DNA from: Roseivirga spongicola
Lineage (GTDB): Bacteria; Bacteroidota; Bacteroidia; Cytophagales; Cyclobacteriaceae
NCBI RefSeq assembly: GCF_001592965.1
Contig: NZ_LRPC01000028.1
Span: 1,220,121 to 1,284,120 of the forward strand
Direction: 5' to 3'
Length of the DNA stretch: 64,000 nucleotides
Below, piece by piece: positions 25,386-34,978 of this stretch (position 1 is its first letter; each line of letters starts with the position of its first letter). The position numbers and the translations under genes were made by a program. The notes under the pieces are model-generated. The model made no database searches. It was given only the letters and a program-made list of their open reading frames with translations, and was not told where the DNA came from.

Positions 25386-26291
25386 ATGAAAAAACTTTTA
25401 CTAAGCTTATCCTTCATTTGCCTAACTGGTCTTACTGCTATGGCGCAGAGCGACTCTGTAGTAGTAAAAAAGTCGGGCTCTTGGGGAGTGAATTTTGCTA
25501 ACGTAGGGCTCTCTAACTGGGCCGCAGGGGGTGAAAACTCTATTGCATTAGGAACGGTCTTCAATACAAAAATTGAAAGAATTAAAGGCGAAGATAAATG
25601 GGTAAACCAAATTGATTTTGCTCTTGGTGGCGCCAAAGTTGGCGATAAAGACTTCCGTAAAACGGATGATAATATTATTCTACTTTCTAAATACTCCCAC
25701 GCAATTAATGAAGATTGGTCTTACGCCATTTCTGGTATTTTCAGAACTCAGTTACTAGAAGGTTTAAAGTATAGCCCTAACCCAAATGTGCCTGGTGAAG
25801 AAGTTTCTGAGAGAATTTCAAACTTTATGGCTCCTGGCTACCTTACCATCAACCTTGGTATTGAGTATGATCCGAGTGAAGTCTTCACCTTATCTATGTC
25901 TCCTGCAGCTGGTAAATTTACTTTTGTACAAGACGATGTGCTTTCTGCAGCTGGTGCTTATGGAGTAGACCCTGGCAAGAAGTCTAGAGCTGAGTTTGGT
26001 AGTAACCTTCTGGCTGTATTAGACTTGCCTATTATGGAGAATATTAAGTTCAAAAGTACCTTGAACTTCTTTACCGCTTATGACTCATTTGGTAATGTAG
26101 ATACTAACTGGGAAACTTTGTTGGTGATGAAGGTGAACAAGTGGTTCAATGCAACTTTTGGTACCCAACTAATATATGATGACGATATCTTAATTGATAC
26201 AGGTGATGGCGGTGCTCCAAAAAGAGCAATTCAGTTTAAGCATGTATTGAATTTTGGAGTAAACTTCTCGCTATTTAGCACTGAAGATTAA
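25386..26291 (+). CDS. DUF3078 family outer-membrane protein
   Basis: A 301-residue protein with a signal peptide (MKKLLLSLSFICLTGLTAMA, then QSDSV). The mature part starts with the DUF3078 hallmark GSWGVNFANVGLSNWAAGGE and continues with many amphipathic beta strands (WVNQIDFALGGAKV, WSYAISGIFRTQLL, GYLTINLGIEYDPS, FKHVLNFGVNFSLFS). It is probably an outer-membrane beta-barrel of unknown function, common in Bacteroidota. It converges on the porin gene with a 4-bp overlap. Confidence 0.85.
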   Translation: MKKLLLSLSFICLTGLTAMAQSDSVVVKKSGSWGVNFANVGLSNWAAGGENSIALGTVFNTKIERIKGEDKWVNQIDFALGGAKVGDKDFRKTDDNIILLSKYSHAINEDWSYAISGIFRTQLLEGLKYSPNPNVPGEEVSERISNFMAPGYLTINLGIEYDPSEVFTLSMSPAAGKFTFVQDDVLSAAGAYGVDPGKKSRAEFGSNLLAVLDLPIMENIKFKSTLNFFTAYDSFGNVDTNWETLLVMKVNKWFNATFGTQLIYDDDILIDTGDGGAPKRAIQFKHVLNFGVNFSLFSTED

Positions 26292-28246
26292 TCAAAAAAC
26301 AGCCAGCGCACTCCTAAATCTAGGGTGCGTCTGGCTCCAGTATAATTAGGGCTTATAAAGTAGCCATTCGTACCTAGCTGATTCACGTGTCCCATCTTCG
26401 CTAGAATCATAAAATTACCCACCTTGAAGTTCACAAAGAGGTCTATCTTGGCAAAGTCGTCAGATACAAAAGAGTCTTGAAGGTAGAACTGCTGAATAAT
26501 AGGATCATAAGCCAAAGGCTCATATTCCGTCTGATAGAAGACATCTATCCCTGTGTGAACAATCATCTTTCCATCGAAAATCACATTCTTAAAAGCTAGC
26601 TGACTTAAAGCCATAAATTGTGGAAGCTTATAGTTGCTAGCCGAACCACCAGAAATAGAATTGTATCTTACCGAATTACTCCATTTTAGCTTAGGGGTGA
26701 TAGCGTAATCGAAGTGGAGTCCGGGAGTTAAAAGAATTATATCGCTATTGGCCTGTTCAGCCACTCTATCCTGATTAAAAAAGATATAGTTTGAAATTCG
26801 ATTGAACCTGAGAAAGGGCCTAAAGGAAACCCTGTTCGAACTTATCTTTATGGTCCCTTCTAAATTATCTGAGGTTTCATTTTCAAAGCCGCTGATCCAA
26901 TTCCTTCCATCTTGAAAATAAAAGTCGGCTAAGAATGATGGCTGACTCACCACTCTTGAGTACTTGGCATCGAACCAATCGCTACTAAAATCTCCTTCAA
27001 TCAGGTAATTGCCATCGAACATGAACTCTCCAGTAGCTTTCAAGAATACCTTAGGCGTAATTTGCTGACGGAGGGTTCCTCCAACGTAGTGCTCTACCTC
27101 GTTGGCCTCCATTGCAGAACTATATGCCTCACTGCTAGAGCGAAGGCTTTCGTTCTTCAATATTCTGTTTCTGTAATAAGCGGTGTAAGAGAACTTCTTG
27201 GTTCTTCCTTTAAGACCAAACTCATTGCTGAAGTCACTAAAGAAGTTCCTATCATTGATAGTGCGAGTACTATCTTCAGTATTCACAACATCATCATAGA
27301 TATACCTATCATACCCCCTCAAATCATAATCATCGTTGTATCTAGCAATTTGCTGAACATAATCTAGCGTGTGATATACCTGAAAGATGGAGTCTAAATC
27401 GTATTGCTGATAAAGGTGTAAGCCTCCGCGCTTGTCATAACTATCAGCCCCATCTAAGTAAACGTTAGCGTCTTCATAATCGAAGAAGCTGAGGGCATCA
27501 CCATTTGGTGGCTCTGGCTGTAGAGCGGGATCAATTATTCCCCCTTGCTCCTGCACTGTATGCTTAAACTGAGTAGTATTAAACAGCAGCAAATACTTCT
27601 TCAGTTTCTGAGGTCGATAAAACCCAAAGATATTCCAATCGTTACTTGTCACCTGCCTATCACCACGAGTAAGATAAGCTAATTGTTTTTCTGCCCTTAA
27701 GGCCTTAAAACTTCCCCCAATATTAAACTGTGTACTATCATTTAGCGTGAAGGTAATATCTGTGATAGCTCTACCTCCTCCAGCGAAATAGGCTTTTATA
27801 TCGGTATACGGAGAGCGTGTATCGTAATACCGAATCTGATCTGGCGTGGTGTAAAACGGATTGTAGGCATTATAACCTGAGGTTCTACCAATTACTTTAG
27901 GCACCTCATAGAAAAGAGACCGCTGAGCAGTTCCTATATTCCCTAAATTTTGAATTAGATAATTATTGCTTTCGTAATAACTAACCCTATGCATGTTATC
28001 GGGAATAGTGTCTGGGTTTTGAAAAACAATATTGTTGTATTTAAAATTTCGCTCATAAGTAAAGCGAGTGCTCTTGGCACTATAGCTTTCCTTGTTACGC
28101 AGGGCCTCTGCATCTCGGGCATTCATTCGAGCCTGCAACAGTGAATCGGCACCATTACTAAAAGAGTTGAGATCATTTTGAGCAGAAACGCTCAATCCAA
28201 TACAGCAAAAACAAATAAACAGGAAGACTTTTCTAAGCACGGCCAA
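26288..28246 (-). CDS. Putative porin (Porin_10-type beta-barrel)
   Basis: A 652-residue outer-membrane protein with a signal peptide (MAVLRKVFLFICFCCIGLSVSA, then QNDLNSF). Residues 100-140 (SLFYEVPKVIGRTSGYNAYN) and the alternating strands across the rest, ending GARRTLDLGVRWLFFD with a terminal aromatic strand, fit the putative porin family of Bacteroidota. The conserved TYVFxE-like segments are replaced by repeated turn-rich strands. It starts 2 bp after lpxK on the same strand, so the two are cotranscribed. Substrate unknown. Confidence 0.78.
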   Translation of the reverse strand: MAVLRKVFLFICFCCIGLSVSAQNDLNSFSNGADSLLQARMNARDAEALRNKESYSAKSTRFTYERNFKYNNIVFQNPDTIPDNMHRVSYYESNNYLIQNLGNIGTAQRSLFYEVPKVIGRTSGYNAYNPFYTTPDQIRYYDTRSPYTDIKAYFAGGGRAITDITFTLNDSTQFNIGGSFKALRAEKQLAYLTRGDRQVTSNDWNIFGFYRPQKLKKYLLLFNTTQFKHTVQEQGGIIDPALQPEPPNGDALSFFDYEDANVYLDGADSYDKRGGLHLYQQYDLDSIFQVYHTLDYVQQIARYNDDYDLRGYDRYIYDDVVNTEDSTRTINDRNFFSDFSNEFGLKGRTKKFSYTAYYRNRILKNESLRSSSEAYSSAMEANEVEHYVGGTLRQQITPKVFLKATGEFMFDGNYLIEGDFSSDWFDAKYSRVVSQPSFLADFYFQDGRNWISGFENETSDNLEGTIKISSNRVSFRPFLRFNRISNYIFFNQDRVAEQANSDIILLTPGLHFDYAITPKLKWSNSVRYNSISGGSASNYKLPQFMALSQLAFKNVIFDGKMIVHTGIDVFYQTEYEPLAYDPIIQQFYLQDSFVSDDFAKIDLFVNFKVGNFMILAKMGHVNQLGTNGYFISPNYTGARRTLDLGVRWLFFD

Positions 28247-28248
28247 AA

Positions 28249-29295
28249 TTACAAATTCAGTTCACGTTTCCTCTTTTCAACAGCTTGGATTAACAATTTT
28301 TCAAAGCCTAGTTCATTGTCAATCTCAACCTCAATTGGTTGATAGAATAGATTGAATTGCTTCATTAAAGGATGGTCTGCAAAAGGCAAAAGCCGTACCA
28401 TGTCCTTTTCAGTGGTTACTAGCGAAACATCTTTTCCGTTAAGCTTTCTTAATATTCTATCTAAATCTGTCTTTTTGAAATTGTAGTGATCTACGTATTC
28501 AAACTTATCTACTACACTAAAGCGCTCTTCTAAGTATCTATAAAAAGGCTTTGGTTTCGCAATGGCTGAAATAACCACTACATCCGTTTTTATGGTTCCT
28601 TCTTTAAATGCTGGCTTAAGCTCTCCATACTTTATTGTTGAAAAGAAGACAGGAGCATGACTATTGTAGGCCGAAATCTTTTGGGTAATCTTGGCCTGTT
28701 GCGCAACGGAAAGATCGGCAGGGCACTTAGAGACCACAATAACATCAGCTCTTTTGGCTTGGGTTCTGCTTTCTCGAAGGTTTCCCGCAGGTAATACCAG
28801 ATCATTATAAAAGGGAGCAGAGTAGTCGCTCAGCATAATATTTAAGTCTCTCGCTACTTTTCTATGCTGAAAGGCATCATCTAGAAGAATTACTTCTGTC
28901 TCTGGAAAATCCATTAGCAAATGAGGGATGGCCAAAACGCGCTCTTCGCCCACCACTACTTTTACTTTTTCTCCAAATTTTCGGTAGAATTGATATGGCT
29001 CATCTCCTAAAGTTCTAGCCGTATCTTCTTCTGAAGCAATTCGTTCCCCTTGGGTTTTTCTTCCGTAACCCCTACTTACTGTGGCCACCTGGTAGTTCTG
29101 AACCAACTTTCTGATCAGAAATTCTATCATTGGCGATTTGCCTGTTCCCCCAGTAGAAAGATTCCCTACTGAAATAACCACCTTCTCAAAGGCACTAACA
29201 GGCCTGGTTCCATTGTCATACTGCCTATTGCGCAGTTGCATAACTCCTACATAGAGTACAGAAAATGGAAACAGTAAATACCTCATGAATTTCAT
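28249..29295 (-). CDS. lpxK: Tetraacyldisaccharide 4'-kinase
   Basis: A 348-residue inner-membrane-associated kinase that phosphorylates the 4' position of the lipid A disaccharide precursor using ATP. GNLSTGGTGKSP (residues 44-55) is the LpxK P-loop. VSRGYGRKTQG, GDEPYQFYRKF, VLLDDAFQHRKVARDLN (here ILLDDAFQHR) and LPAGNLRES are further family blocks. A short N-terminal hydrophobic segment (about 5-20) anchors it. It shows that the organism makes lipid A. The porin gene follows after 2 bp. Confidence 0.95.
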   Translation of the reverse strand: MKFMRYLLFPFSVLYVGVMQLRNRQYDNGTRPVSAFEKVVISVGNLSTGGTGKSPMIEFLIRKLVQNYQVATVSRGYGRKTQGERIASEEDTARTLGDEPYQFYRKFGEKVKVVVGEERVLAIPHLLMDFPETEVILLDDAFQHRKVARDLNIMLSDYSAPFYNDLVLPAGNLRESRTQAKRADVIVVSKCPADLSVAQQAKITQKISAYNSHAPVFFSTIKYGELKPAFKEGTIKTDVVVISAIAKPKPFYRYLEERFSVVDKFEYVDHYNFKKTDLDRILRKLNGKDVSLVTTEKDMVRLLPFADHPLMKQFNLFYQPIEVEIDNELGFEKLLIQAVEKRKRELNL

Positions 29296-29333
29296 AGCAA
29301 GCTGACTATCTTAGCCCCTAAAAGGCAGCAAAT

Positions 29334-30431
29334 ATGGCAAAAATAAAGGATATCACTGACTTACTAGAAAGCATTGCACCAAGAGCTTATCAAGAAGATT
29401 ATGACAATGCTGGTCTAATTACGGGCGATGTCAATCAAGAGGTAAGTGGTATTCTGTGCACATTAGACTGTGTAGAGTCTATTGTGGAAGAAGCAATAGC
29501 CAAAAACTGTAACCTTATTGTAGCTCACCACCCAATTGTCTTTAGAGGAATTAAGAAGCTTAATGGCAAAAACTACGTTGAGCGAACCATTATTAAGGCG
29601 ATAAAAAACGACATTGCCATTTATGCTATACACACTAACCTAGACAACGTTCAAACAGGTGTAAACAAAAAGATATCAGATAAAATTGGCCTGAAGAACA
29701 CTCAAATTCTACTGCCCAAAGCGTCCACGCTTAGTAAGCTAGAGGTGTTCATTCCCGTAGCCAATACCGATCATGTTTTGGAAGCAATGCACAAAGCGGG
29801 TGCAGGCAATATTGGCAACTATAGCAATTGCAGCTTTAGGGTGCTAGGAACCGGCACCTTTAAGCCTAACGATATGGCTAACCCAACTATTGGTTCGAGC
29901 AACCAGCAGGAGTCTGTAGAAGAAAATAAGGTAGAGGTAATATTCCCTAGCCATTTAGAGGGTAGAATAATTTCAGCAATGAAAAATGCCCACCCGTATG
30001 AAGAGGTTGCCTTTTACTTGCAGTCATTGAAAAATACTAATCAGGAAGTAGGCTCAGGCATGATTGGAGAGCTCGAAACGGCTATGAATGAGCAAGATTT
30101 CCTTTCTCACCTCAAGCACTCTATGAATTTGAACACCATAAAGTACACTCCTGTAAATGGTAAATCGATCAAAAAAGTAGCCGTATGTGGTGGTGCTGGC
30201 AGCTTTTTACTGCCAATAGCTAAAGGTGCTGGAGCAGACGCCTTTGTTACCTCAGATTTTAAGTATCACGAATTCTTTGATGCTGAAGGAAAACTTATGA
30301 TCGCAGACATAGGACACTACGAGAGTGAAGTCTATACAAAAGAGCTACTCAGTGCGTTTATCAGCGAAAAATTTGCTAATATTGCAACCTATTTGTCAGA
30401 GGTGGATACGAATCCCGTAAAATACTTCTAA
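29334..30431 (+). CDS. Nif3-like dinuclear metal-centre protein
   Basis: A 365-residue member of the Nif3/YbgI (GTP cyclohydrolase I type 2-like) family, which forms toroidal hexamers with a dinuclear metal site. Ligands are visible: H65/H66 in VAHHPIVF, D in HTNLDNVQTGVN, and H/E in the C-terminal TSDFKYHEFFD and IADIGHYESE. A middle insertion (about 130-235, SKLEVFIPVAN to HPYEEVAFYLQSL) is the PII-like domain of the long family form. Biochemical role is unsettled. The zinc-ribbon coiled coil gene follows 11 bp downstream, a pairing I recall as common in Bacteroidota. Confidence 0.9.
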   Translation: MAKIKDITDLLESIAPRAYQEDYDNAGLITGDVNQEVSGILCTLDCVESIVEEAIAKNCNLIVAHHPIVFRGIKKLNGKNYVERTIIKAIKNDIAIYAIHTNLDNVQTGVNKKISDKIGLKNTQILLPKASTLSKLEVFIPVANTDHVLEAMHKAGAGNIGNYSNCSFRVLGTGTFKPNDMANPTIGSSNQQESVEENKVEVIFPSHLEGRIISAMKNAHPYEEVAFYLQSLKNTNQEVGSGMIGELETAMNEQDFLSHLKHSMNLNTIKYTPVNGKSIKKVAVCGGAGSFLLPIAKGAGADAFVTSDFKYHEFFDAEGKLMIADIGHYESEVYTKELLSAFISEKFANIATYLSEVDTNPVKYF

Positions 30432-30442
30432 AAACACGGTTA

Positions 30443-31216
30443 ATGGAAAAAACAGTTGCACAGAAATTAGAGGCGTTAAAGAAGCTCCAATCAATTGATT
30501 CTGAGTTAGATGAAATCAAAAAAGTTAGAGGAGCCCTTCCTGATGAGGTAGCCGATCTTGAAGATGAGATAGCCGGATACGAAACTCGAATTGAGAAATT
30601 CAACAACGAACTCAGCGAGCTAGAAGCTAATATTTCTGACCATAAAACTCAGATAAAGAACTCTGAAGCACTCATTAAGAAGTATGAGGAGCAACAGATG
30701 AATGTTAGAAACAATCGCGAGTACGATGCCATCACCAAAGAAATTGAACTTCAGAACCTAGAAATTCAAATTTCTGAGAAGAGAATTAAAGAGGCATACG
30801 TAAAAATAGATGCCAAGAAAGAGGAGATTTCTAGAACTCAAGGTGAACTTGACGAAAGAAAAAAAGACCTTGATACTAAGAAAAATGAGCTTGAAGTACT
30901 GACTCAAGAAAGTGAAGCCGATGAGCAAAAGCTTTTGAAAGACAGAGAGAAAGCAACTAAGAATATTGAAGACAGATTATTAAACTCTTACAATAAGCTT
31001 AGAAACAATGCACGCAACGGTTTAGCTGTTGTACCAGTAAGCAGAGGCGCTTGTGGTGGTTGCTTTAACGTTGTACCTCCTCAAAGACAAGCGGACATCA
31101 GAGACAACAAAAAACTTATCGTTTGTGAGCACTGCGGTAGAATTTTAGCTGAAGTAACTGATGAGATTGTAAACGAAGAGAAGAAGAAAACCAGAAGAAC
31201 AAGAAAAACAGCTTAA
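30443..31216 (+). CDS. C4-type zinc-ribbon coiled-coil protein
   Basis: A 257-residue protein. Residues ~5-195 form a long, highly charged coiled coil (two helices with KKYEEQQMNVRNNREYDAIT near the turn). The C-terminal zinc ribbon has C204/C207 (RGACGGCFNVVPPQ) and C228/C231 (VCEHCGRILAE), then a basic tail (KKKTRRTRKTA). This is the CT398-like family; relatives have been linked to flagellar or nucleic-acid functions but the role is not established. It lies directly downstream of the Nif3-like gene. Confidence 0.88.
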   Translation: MEKTVAQKLEALKKLQSIDSELDEIKKVRGALPDEVADLEDEIAGYETRIEKFNNELSELEANISDHKTQIKNSEALIKKYEEQQMNVRNNREYDAITKEIELQNLEIQISEKRIKEAYVKIDAKKEEISRTQGELDERKKDLDTKKNELEVLTQESEADEQKLLKDREKATKNIEDRLLNSYNKLRNNARNGLAVVPVSRGACGGCFNVVPPQRQADIRDNKKLIVCEHCGRILAEVTDEIVNEEKKKTRRTRKTA

Positions 31217-31223
31217 GGTTGTT

Positions 31224-32672
31224 TTGAGATCTTTTATAAAACATAAAGAATGGATAGGCTTATTGGTCTATCCATTTTTTTTGTGCCTTTCCGTGTCAGC
31301 TTACGGACAAAAGCAAACTACCCAAACTCTTCTAGACCTACAATTAAAACCAGGTCAACGCCCCTCTCCCCCCAAGTCGGAAGAAGCACTAAAAGACATC
31401 TACTTTGAAAACCTACACGATGTTTTCTACCTAATCTTCCACGAAAGCGATTCCGCCTTTGAAGCTCTCAAAGAAATGGAAGAACAAAGGCTAGATGCTA
31501 TCGAAAACTTCCAACTGCCTAGCCCATGGAAGGGTTTTCTACAAGCTGAGATAAAGCTCCAATGGGCCTTCTTAAAACTTAAGTATGGCGAAGAATGGAA
31601 TACCTTTTGGAGCCTAAAAAGCGCCAACAAATCCATTGAAGAAAATCTTGAATCCTACCCAAGCTTTAAACTCAACAATAGAACCAGAGGACTACTCAAT
31701 ATTTTGTTTGGTGTGACTCCCGATAATTATCAATGGGTCTTTAAACTCTTTGGCATGAAGGGCACAGTAAGAGATGGCATAAAGCAGTTGACGGAAACCA
31801 GAGACACCAACTCAGTTTTTGGGTTGGAAAGCAATATCATTCTAGGCATGATCTACTCTCATTTGTTGGAGGAGACAGAAAAAGCCCCTGAATTCATAGC
31901 TCAGCATCAGCTTTCTAACTCTTCTCTAGCGCAGTACTTTCAAGGCATTATTCTTCAAAAATCTCATCAAGCGGAAAAGGCCAGAAAACTATGGCTTTCA
32001 TCTGCTAACAACGTTCCCTTTAGCACATACCTCATTGGAGAAAGTTATTTTCAAGAAGGAAACTACAATGAATCCTTAAACTACTTTCAGCAATTTTTAA
32101 GTGAATTTGATGGCCTAACTTACCACAAAGACGCCTTGCTCAAAATTGCCTTGGCTCATAAATTTCTTGGGAACTCCAGCGCATTCGAAAACAAGCTTGA
32201 AGAAGCTAGAGCTAGTAAAGCCAACACATCAGAAATTGACAAAAATGCTCAGAAGACGATAGACAACCTAGAAAACATCAACTTTGAGATGCTTAAACTC
32301 AGGTATGCTATTGACGGTGGCTTCTTTAAAAATGCGGTCACTTTATTGTCAGATTTGGAACAAACCACACTCAACAAACTACAACTTATAGAACTCACTT
32401 ACAGAAAAGCCAGAATGGCTCACATTCAAAACCAACCTAGAGCAGTAGAACTTTACAAAAAAGTTATTGCAGAAGCAGATATGATCGAAGAAAGCTACTT
32501 TGCACCAAATGCATTTCTGCAATTAGGTTATTTGCAGCGTGAAAAAAGTAATCTCGACATGGCCAAAATGTACTTTGAGCGCGTGTTAAATTTCAAGAAA
32601 CATCCTTATAAAGCTAGCTTAGACAGTAAAGCCAACGTAGCGCTTAGCCTTTTAGATTTTGGAGGTGACTAG
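31224..32672 (+). CDS. Secreted tetratricopeptide-repeat protein
   Basis: A 482-residue protein starting with TTG at 31224, 7 bp after the preceding stop. No ATG occurs before residue ~86, and the TTG start yields a good signal peptide (RSFIKHKEWIGLLVYPFFLC then LSVSAYGQ). Helical repeats follow, with clear TPR features such as YLIGESYFQEGNYNESLNYF and LQLGYLQREKSNLDMAKMYF. It is probably periplasmic and used in protein interactions; partners are unknown. A terminator-shaped hairpin overlaps codons for the signal peptide. The 3' end overlaps the convergent phosphatase gene by 29 bp. Confidence 0.78.
   Translation: MRSFIKHKEWIGLLVYPFFLCLSVSAYGQKQTTQTLLDLQLKPGQRPSPPKSEEALKDIYFENLHDVFYLIFHESDSAFEALKEMEEQRLDAIENFQLPSPWKGFLQAEIKLQWAFLKLKYGEEWNTFWSLKSANKSIEENLESYPSFKLNNRTRGLLNILFGVTPDNYQWVFKLFGMKGTVRDGIKQLTETRDTNSVFGLESNIILGMIYSHLLEETEKAPEFIAQHQLSNSSLAQYFQGIILQKSHQAEKARKLWLSSANNVPFSTYLIGESYFQEGNYNESLNYFQQFLSEFDGLTYHKDALLKIALAHKFLGNSSAFENKLEEARASKANTSEIDKNAQKTIDNLENINFEMLKLRYAIDGGFFKNAVTLLSDLEQTTLNKLQLIELTYRKARMAHIQNQPRAVELYKKVIAEADMIEESYFAPNAFLQLGYLQREKSNLDMAKMYFERVLNFKKHPYKASLDSKANVALSLLDFGGD
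31249..31282 (+). terminator. Terminator-shaped hairpin inside the start of the TPR gene
   Basis: AATGGATAG (31249-31257) and CTATCCATT (31268-31276) form a 9-bp stem with a 10-nt loop, followed by six T residues. It lies 33 bp after the stop of the zinc-ribbon gene yet inside the signal-peptide codons of the next gene. It may reduce read-through into that gene. Confidence 0.6.
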
Positions 32673-33267
32673 TATCGTTATACTTCTCTAGCTGAAACGA
32701 ACTTCCCGTATAGGCCAACTGGTATAGACAAAGATTAGAATGCTCAAAGCTATCCATACTTTTGAGAGGGTAATTGAGCATAACACTGAGCATCATTCGC
32801 ATTGCCCGGCCATGCATGCAAATTAGTACCTGACTCTCATTCTTTTGAGCTAAAATATACTCTAAAGCTCTTTGCATGCGTGCCGCTACTTCATTCGGAC
32901 TCTCCCCTCCTTCTATGGCTATATCTGTTTCACCCAATTGCCAACGCTTAATCATGTCTGCATAATATGCCGCCCCTTCCTGGTCTACAGGAACACCCTC
33001 ATGCTTTCCCCAGCTAATCTCATTCAAGTCAGTTAAGGCCTCATACGGCAACTTATCATTAATAAAACTCTCCATCGACTGAAAAGTACGCTTCAGGCCA
33101 GACACATATAGCTTGTCGAACGGATGATCTTTATATGCTTGATAAAACGCATTGGCTTGAGCTCTACCAGTCGCATTTAAATCTGCATCTATTCCACTCC
33201 CTTGCACTACTCCTTTGAGATTATAATCCGTTTGTCCGTGTCTGGTAAGGTATATTTTTTTGATCAT
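32644..33267 (-). CDS. Histidine phosphatase (phosphoglycerate-mutase-like) protein
   Basis: A 207-residue protein with the catalytic LTRHGQTDYN (R9-H10-G11), the second arginine in SGLKRTFQSM, the acid region DLNEISWGKHEGV, EGGESPNEVAARMQRAL and the second histidine in VLICMHGRAMRMML. This is the cofactor-dependent phosphoglycerate mutase/phosphatase fold. The substrate could be a nucleotide, sugar phosphate or cobalamin intermediate, which sequence alone does not decide. It starts divergently 59 bp from the hotdog thioesterase and overlaps the TPR gene at its 3' end. Confidence 0.88.
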   Translation of the reverse strand: MIKKIYLTRHGQTDYNLKGVVQGSGIDADLNATGRAQANAFYQAYKDHPFDKLYVSGLKRTFQSMESFINDKLPYEALTDLNEISWGKHEGVPVDQEGAAYYADMIKRWQLGETDIAIEGGESPNEVAARMQRALEYILAQKNESQVLICMHGRAMRMMLSVMLNYPLKSMDSFEHSNLCLYQLAYTGSSFQLEKYNDTSHLQNLKG

Positions 33268-33277
33268 CGATTTGTTC

Positions 33278-33285
33278 TATTTTTG
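33278..33285 (+). promoter_or_regulatory. Candidate -7 box for the menaquinone gene cluster
   Basis: TATTTTTG matches TAnnTTTG 41 bp before the thioesterase ATG. A TTTG occurs at 33259-33262, giving a 15-bp spacer, slightly shorter than usual. Confidence 0.4.
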
Positions 33286-33326
33286 CGACAGCCAGCCGCA
33301 AAGCTAAAAAGTTAATCTAGAAAGGC

Positions 33327-33746
33327 ATGTTCAATCCTCAAGCTACCTTAGATATTATCAACCAAATGGGCCGAAACACTTTAGTTGAACATTTGGGTAT
33401 AGAAATGATTGAACTAGGTAAAGATTACCTAGTAGCTAAAATGCCGGTAGATCATAGAACTCATCAGCCTTTGGGAATGTTACATGGTGGTGCTTCGGTG
33501 GTACTTGCAGAAACACTAGGAAGTGTAGCTGCAACCTTAACGGTAGACCCTGAAAAGCAGTATTGTGTAGGTTTAGATATCAATGCCAACCACATTAAAT
33601 CTGCTCGAGAAGGTTATGTATTCGGCAAAACCACCCCAATTCATGTGGGAAAGAAAACACAGGTTTGGGAAATTAAAATCACCAATGATGAAGATCAGCT
33701 AATCTGCATAAGCAGAATTACTATGGCAGTGTTGGACAGAAAATAA
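33327..33746 (+). CDS. menI: Hotdog-fold thioesterase, probably 1,4-dihydroxy-2-naphthoyl-CoA hydrolase
   Basis: A 139-residue PaaI/YdiI-type hotdog thioesterase. GMLHGGASVVLAETLGSVAA holds the HGG motif and the catalytic acid (E in LAET), and LDINANHIKSAREGYVFGKT follows, as in DHNA-CoA thioesterases. It is 2 bp upstream of menF and within a menaquinone cluster, which supports release of DHNA from its CoA ester after MenB. The alternative is a general acyl-CoA thioesterase. Confidence 0.8.
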   Translation: MFNPQATLDIINQMGRNTLVEHLGIEMIELGKDYLVAKMPVDHRTHQPLGMLHGGASVVLAETLGSVAATLTVDPEKQYCVGLDINANHIKSAREGYVFGKTTPIHVGKKTQVWEIKITNDEDQLICISRITMAVLDRK

Positions 33747-33748
33747 GA

Positions 33749-34978
33749 ATGGAGAAGAAGAATTGGAGCGTATTGGAACCCGACTTGAAGTTGTTTTCTA
33801 AAGAACAAATTCTTGGTTCGGCATTGGCTTTAGCTCAAGAAGAACAACTACCAGTAGCTGTTTGGAGAAAGCCTAACAAAACTGAAATCAACCTGCTGAT
33901 TTCCTTTTCAGAAGCCTTGCAAGTAGATCGATACGAACTGCAAGAGCTTAAAAACGGCTTTGCTTTCGCTCCCTTCAATTTCAATCAAGAAAAAGGCTTC
34001 TTCATCAACGGAGATGTATTATTGTCTTTCGACTTTGACGAGGTGGTCATTAAGCCTGTAAATGAGGCTTCTGCCAATACCCTGCAAGTAGATAGCTTCA
34101 AGAAAAAGTTAATAGACCGAATCGAAAGTGACGAGGAATCACCACTTTTCAATCAGTCAAAAAACTTAGCAAAACCAAAAAGCTCCGACTACGAGACCTT
34201 AGTTGAAAAGTGTGTTGAAGCAATTAGAGATGGTTTTTTCGAAAAAGTAGTTCCCGCTAGGTCAACAGACATTGACCTACCTGCTGGCTTCGATCTTATC
34301 AAACTATACAGCAACCTTTGTGCAGCTTATCCAAATGCCTTTATCTCTTTTGTTTCCATCCCTGAATTGGGCTCATGGCTGGGCGCCACTCCAGAAATAC
34401 TAATCGAGAAAGAGTTCAACACATTTAGAACTCATGCTCTGGCTGCCACTCAACGGTTCAACCCAGAAAATGATTTGAGTGAAACGGCATGGACACAAAA
34501 AGAAATTGAAGAGCAGGCCATGGTGAGCCGGTACATCATTAACTGTTTTAAGAAAATTAGACTTCGTGAATACGTTGAAAAAGGCCCAGAAACCATAAAG
34601 GCTGGCAACCTACTTCATCTTAAGACTTCTTTTGAAGTAGATGTTGTAGCTACTAACTTCCCTGAACTCCCTACCGTAATGCTAGAGCTGCTTCACCCTA
34701 CTTCGGCAGTAGCAGGTATGCCTAAAGAGCAAGCGCTGTCATTTTTAAAGCTCGAAGAACAACTAGATCGATCTTTCTACGCAGGTTTTTTAGGGCCTGT
34801 AAATATAGAAGAGCAGACTAGCTTATATGTAAACCTTAGGTGCATGGAATTGGCGAAAGATAAAGCTCGCCTGTTTGCTGGCGCAGGAGTTACTGCTCAC
34901 TCTAATCCTAAAAAAGAGTTTGCCGAAACCGAAATGAAATTCAATACCTTGCTCAATATTTTGAATCAAGCCCATTGA
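33749..34978 (+). CDS. menF: Isochorismate synthase
   Basis: A 409-residue chorismate-binding enzyme converting chorismate to isochorismate, the entry step of menaquinone synthesis. The catalytic domain spans about 150-405 with KCVEAIRDGFFEKVVPAR, SWLGATPEILIE, HALAATQRF, ELLHPTSAVAGMPK and RLFAGAGVTAHSNPKKEFAE. The N-terminal ~130 residues are divergent, as usual. Context (thioesterase, menD, menE) excludes an anthranilate or salicylate role. Its stop overlaps the menD start. Confidence 0.93.
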   Translation: MEKKNWSVLEPDLKLFSKEQILGSALALAQEEQLPVAVWRKPNKTEINLLISFSEALQVDRYELQELKNGFAFAPFNFNQEKGFFINGDVLLSFDFDEVVIKPVNEASANTLQVDSFKKKLIDRIESDEESPLFNQSKNLAKPKSSDYETLVEKCVEAIRDGFFEKVVPARSTDIDLPAGFDLIKLYSNLCAAYPNAFISFVSIPELGSWLGATPEILIEKEFNTFRTHALAATQRFNPENDLSETAWTQKEIEEQAMVSRYIINCFKKIRLREYVEKGPETIKAGNLLHLKTSFEVDVVATNFPELPTVMLELLHPTSAVAGMPKEQALSFLKLEEQLDRSFYAGFLGPVNIEEQTSLYVNLRCMELAKDKARLFAGAGVTAHSNPKKEFAETEMKFNTLLNILNQAH

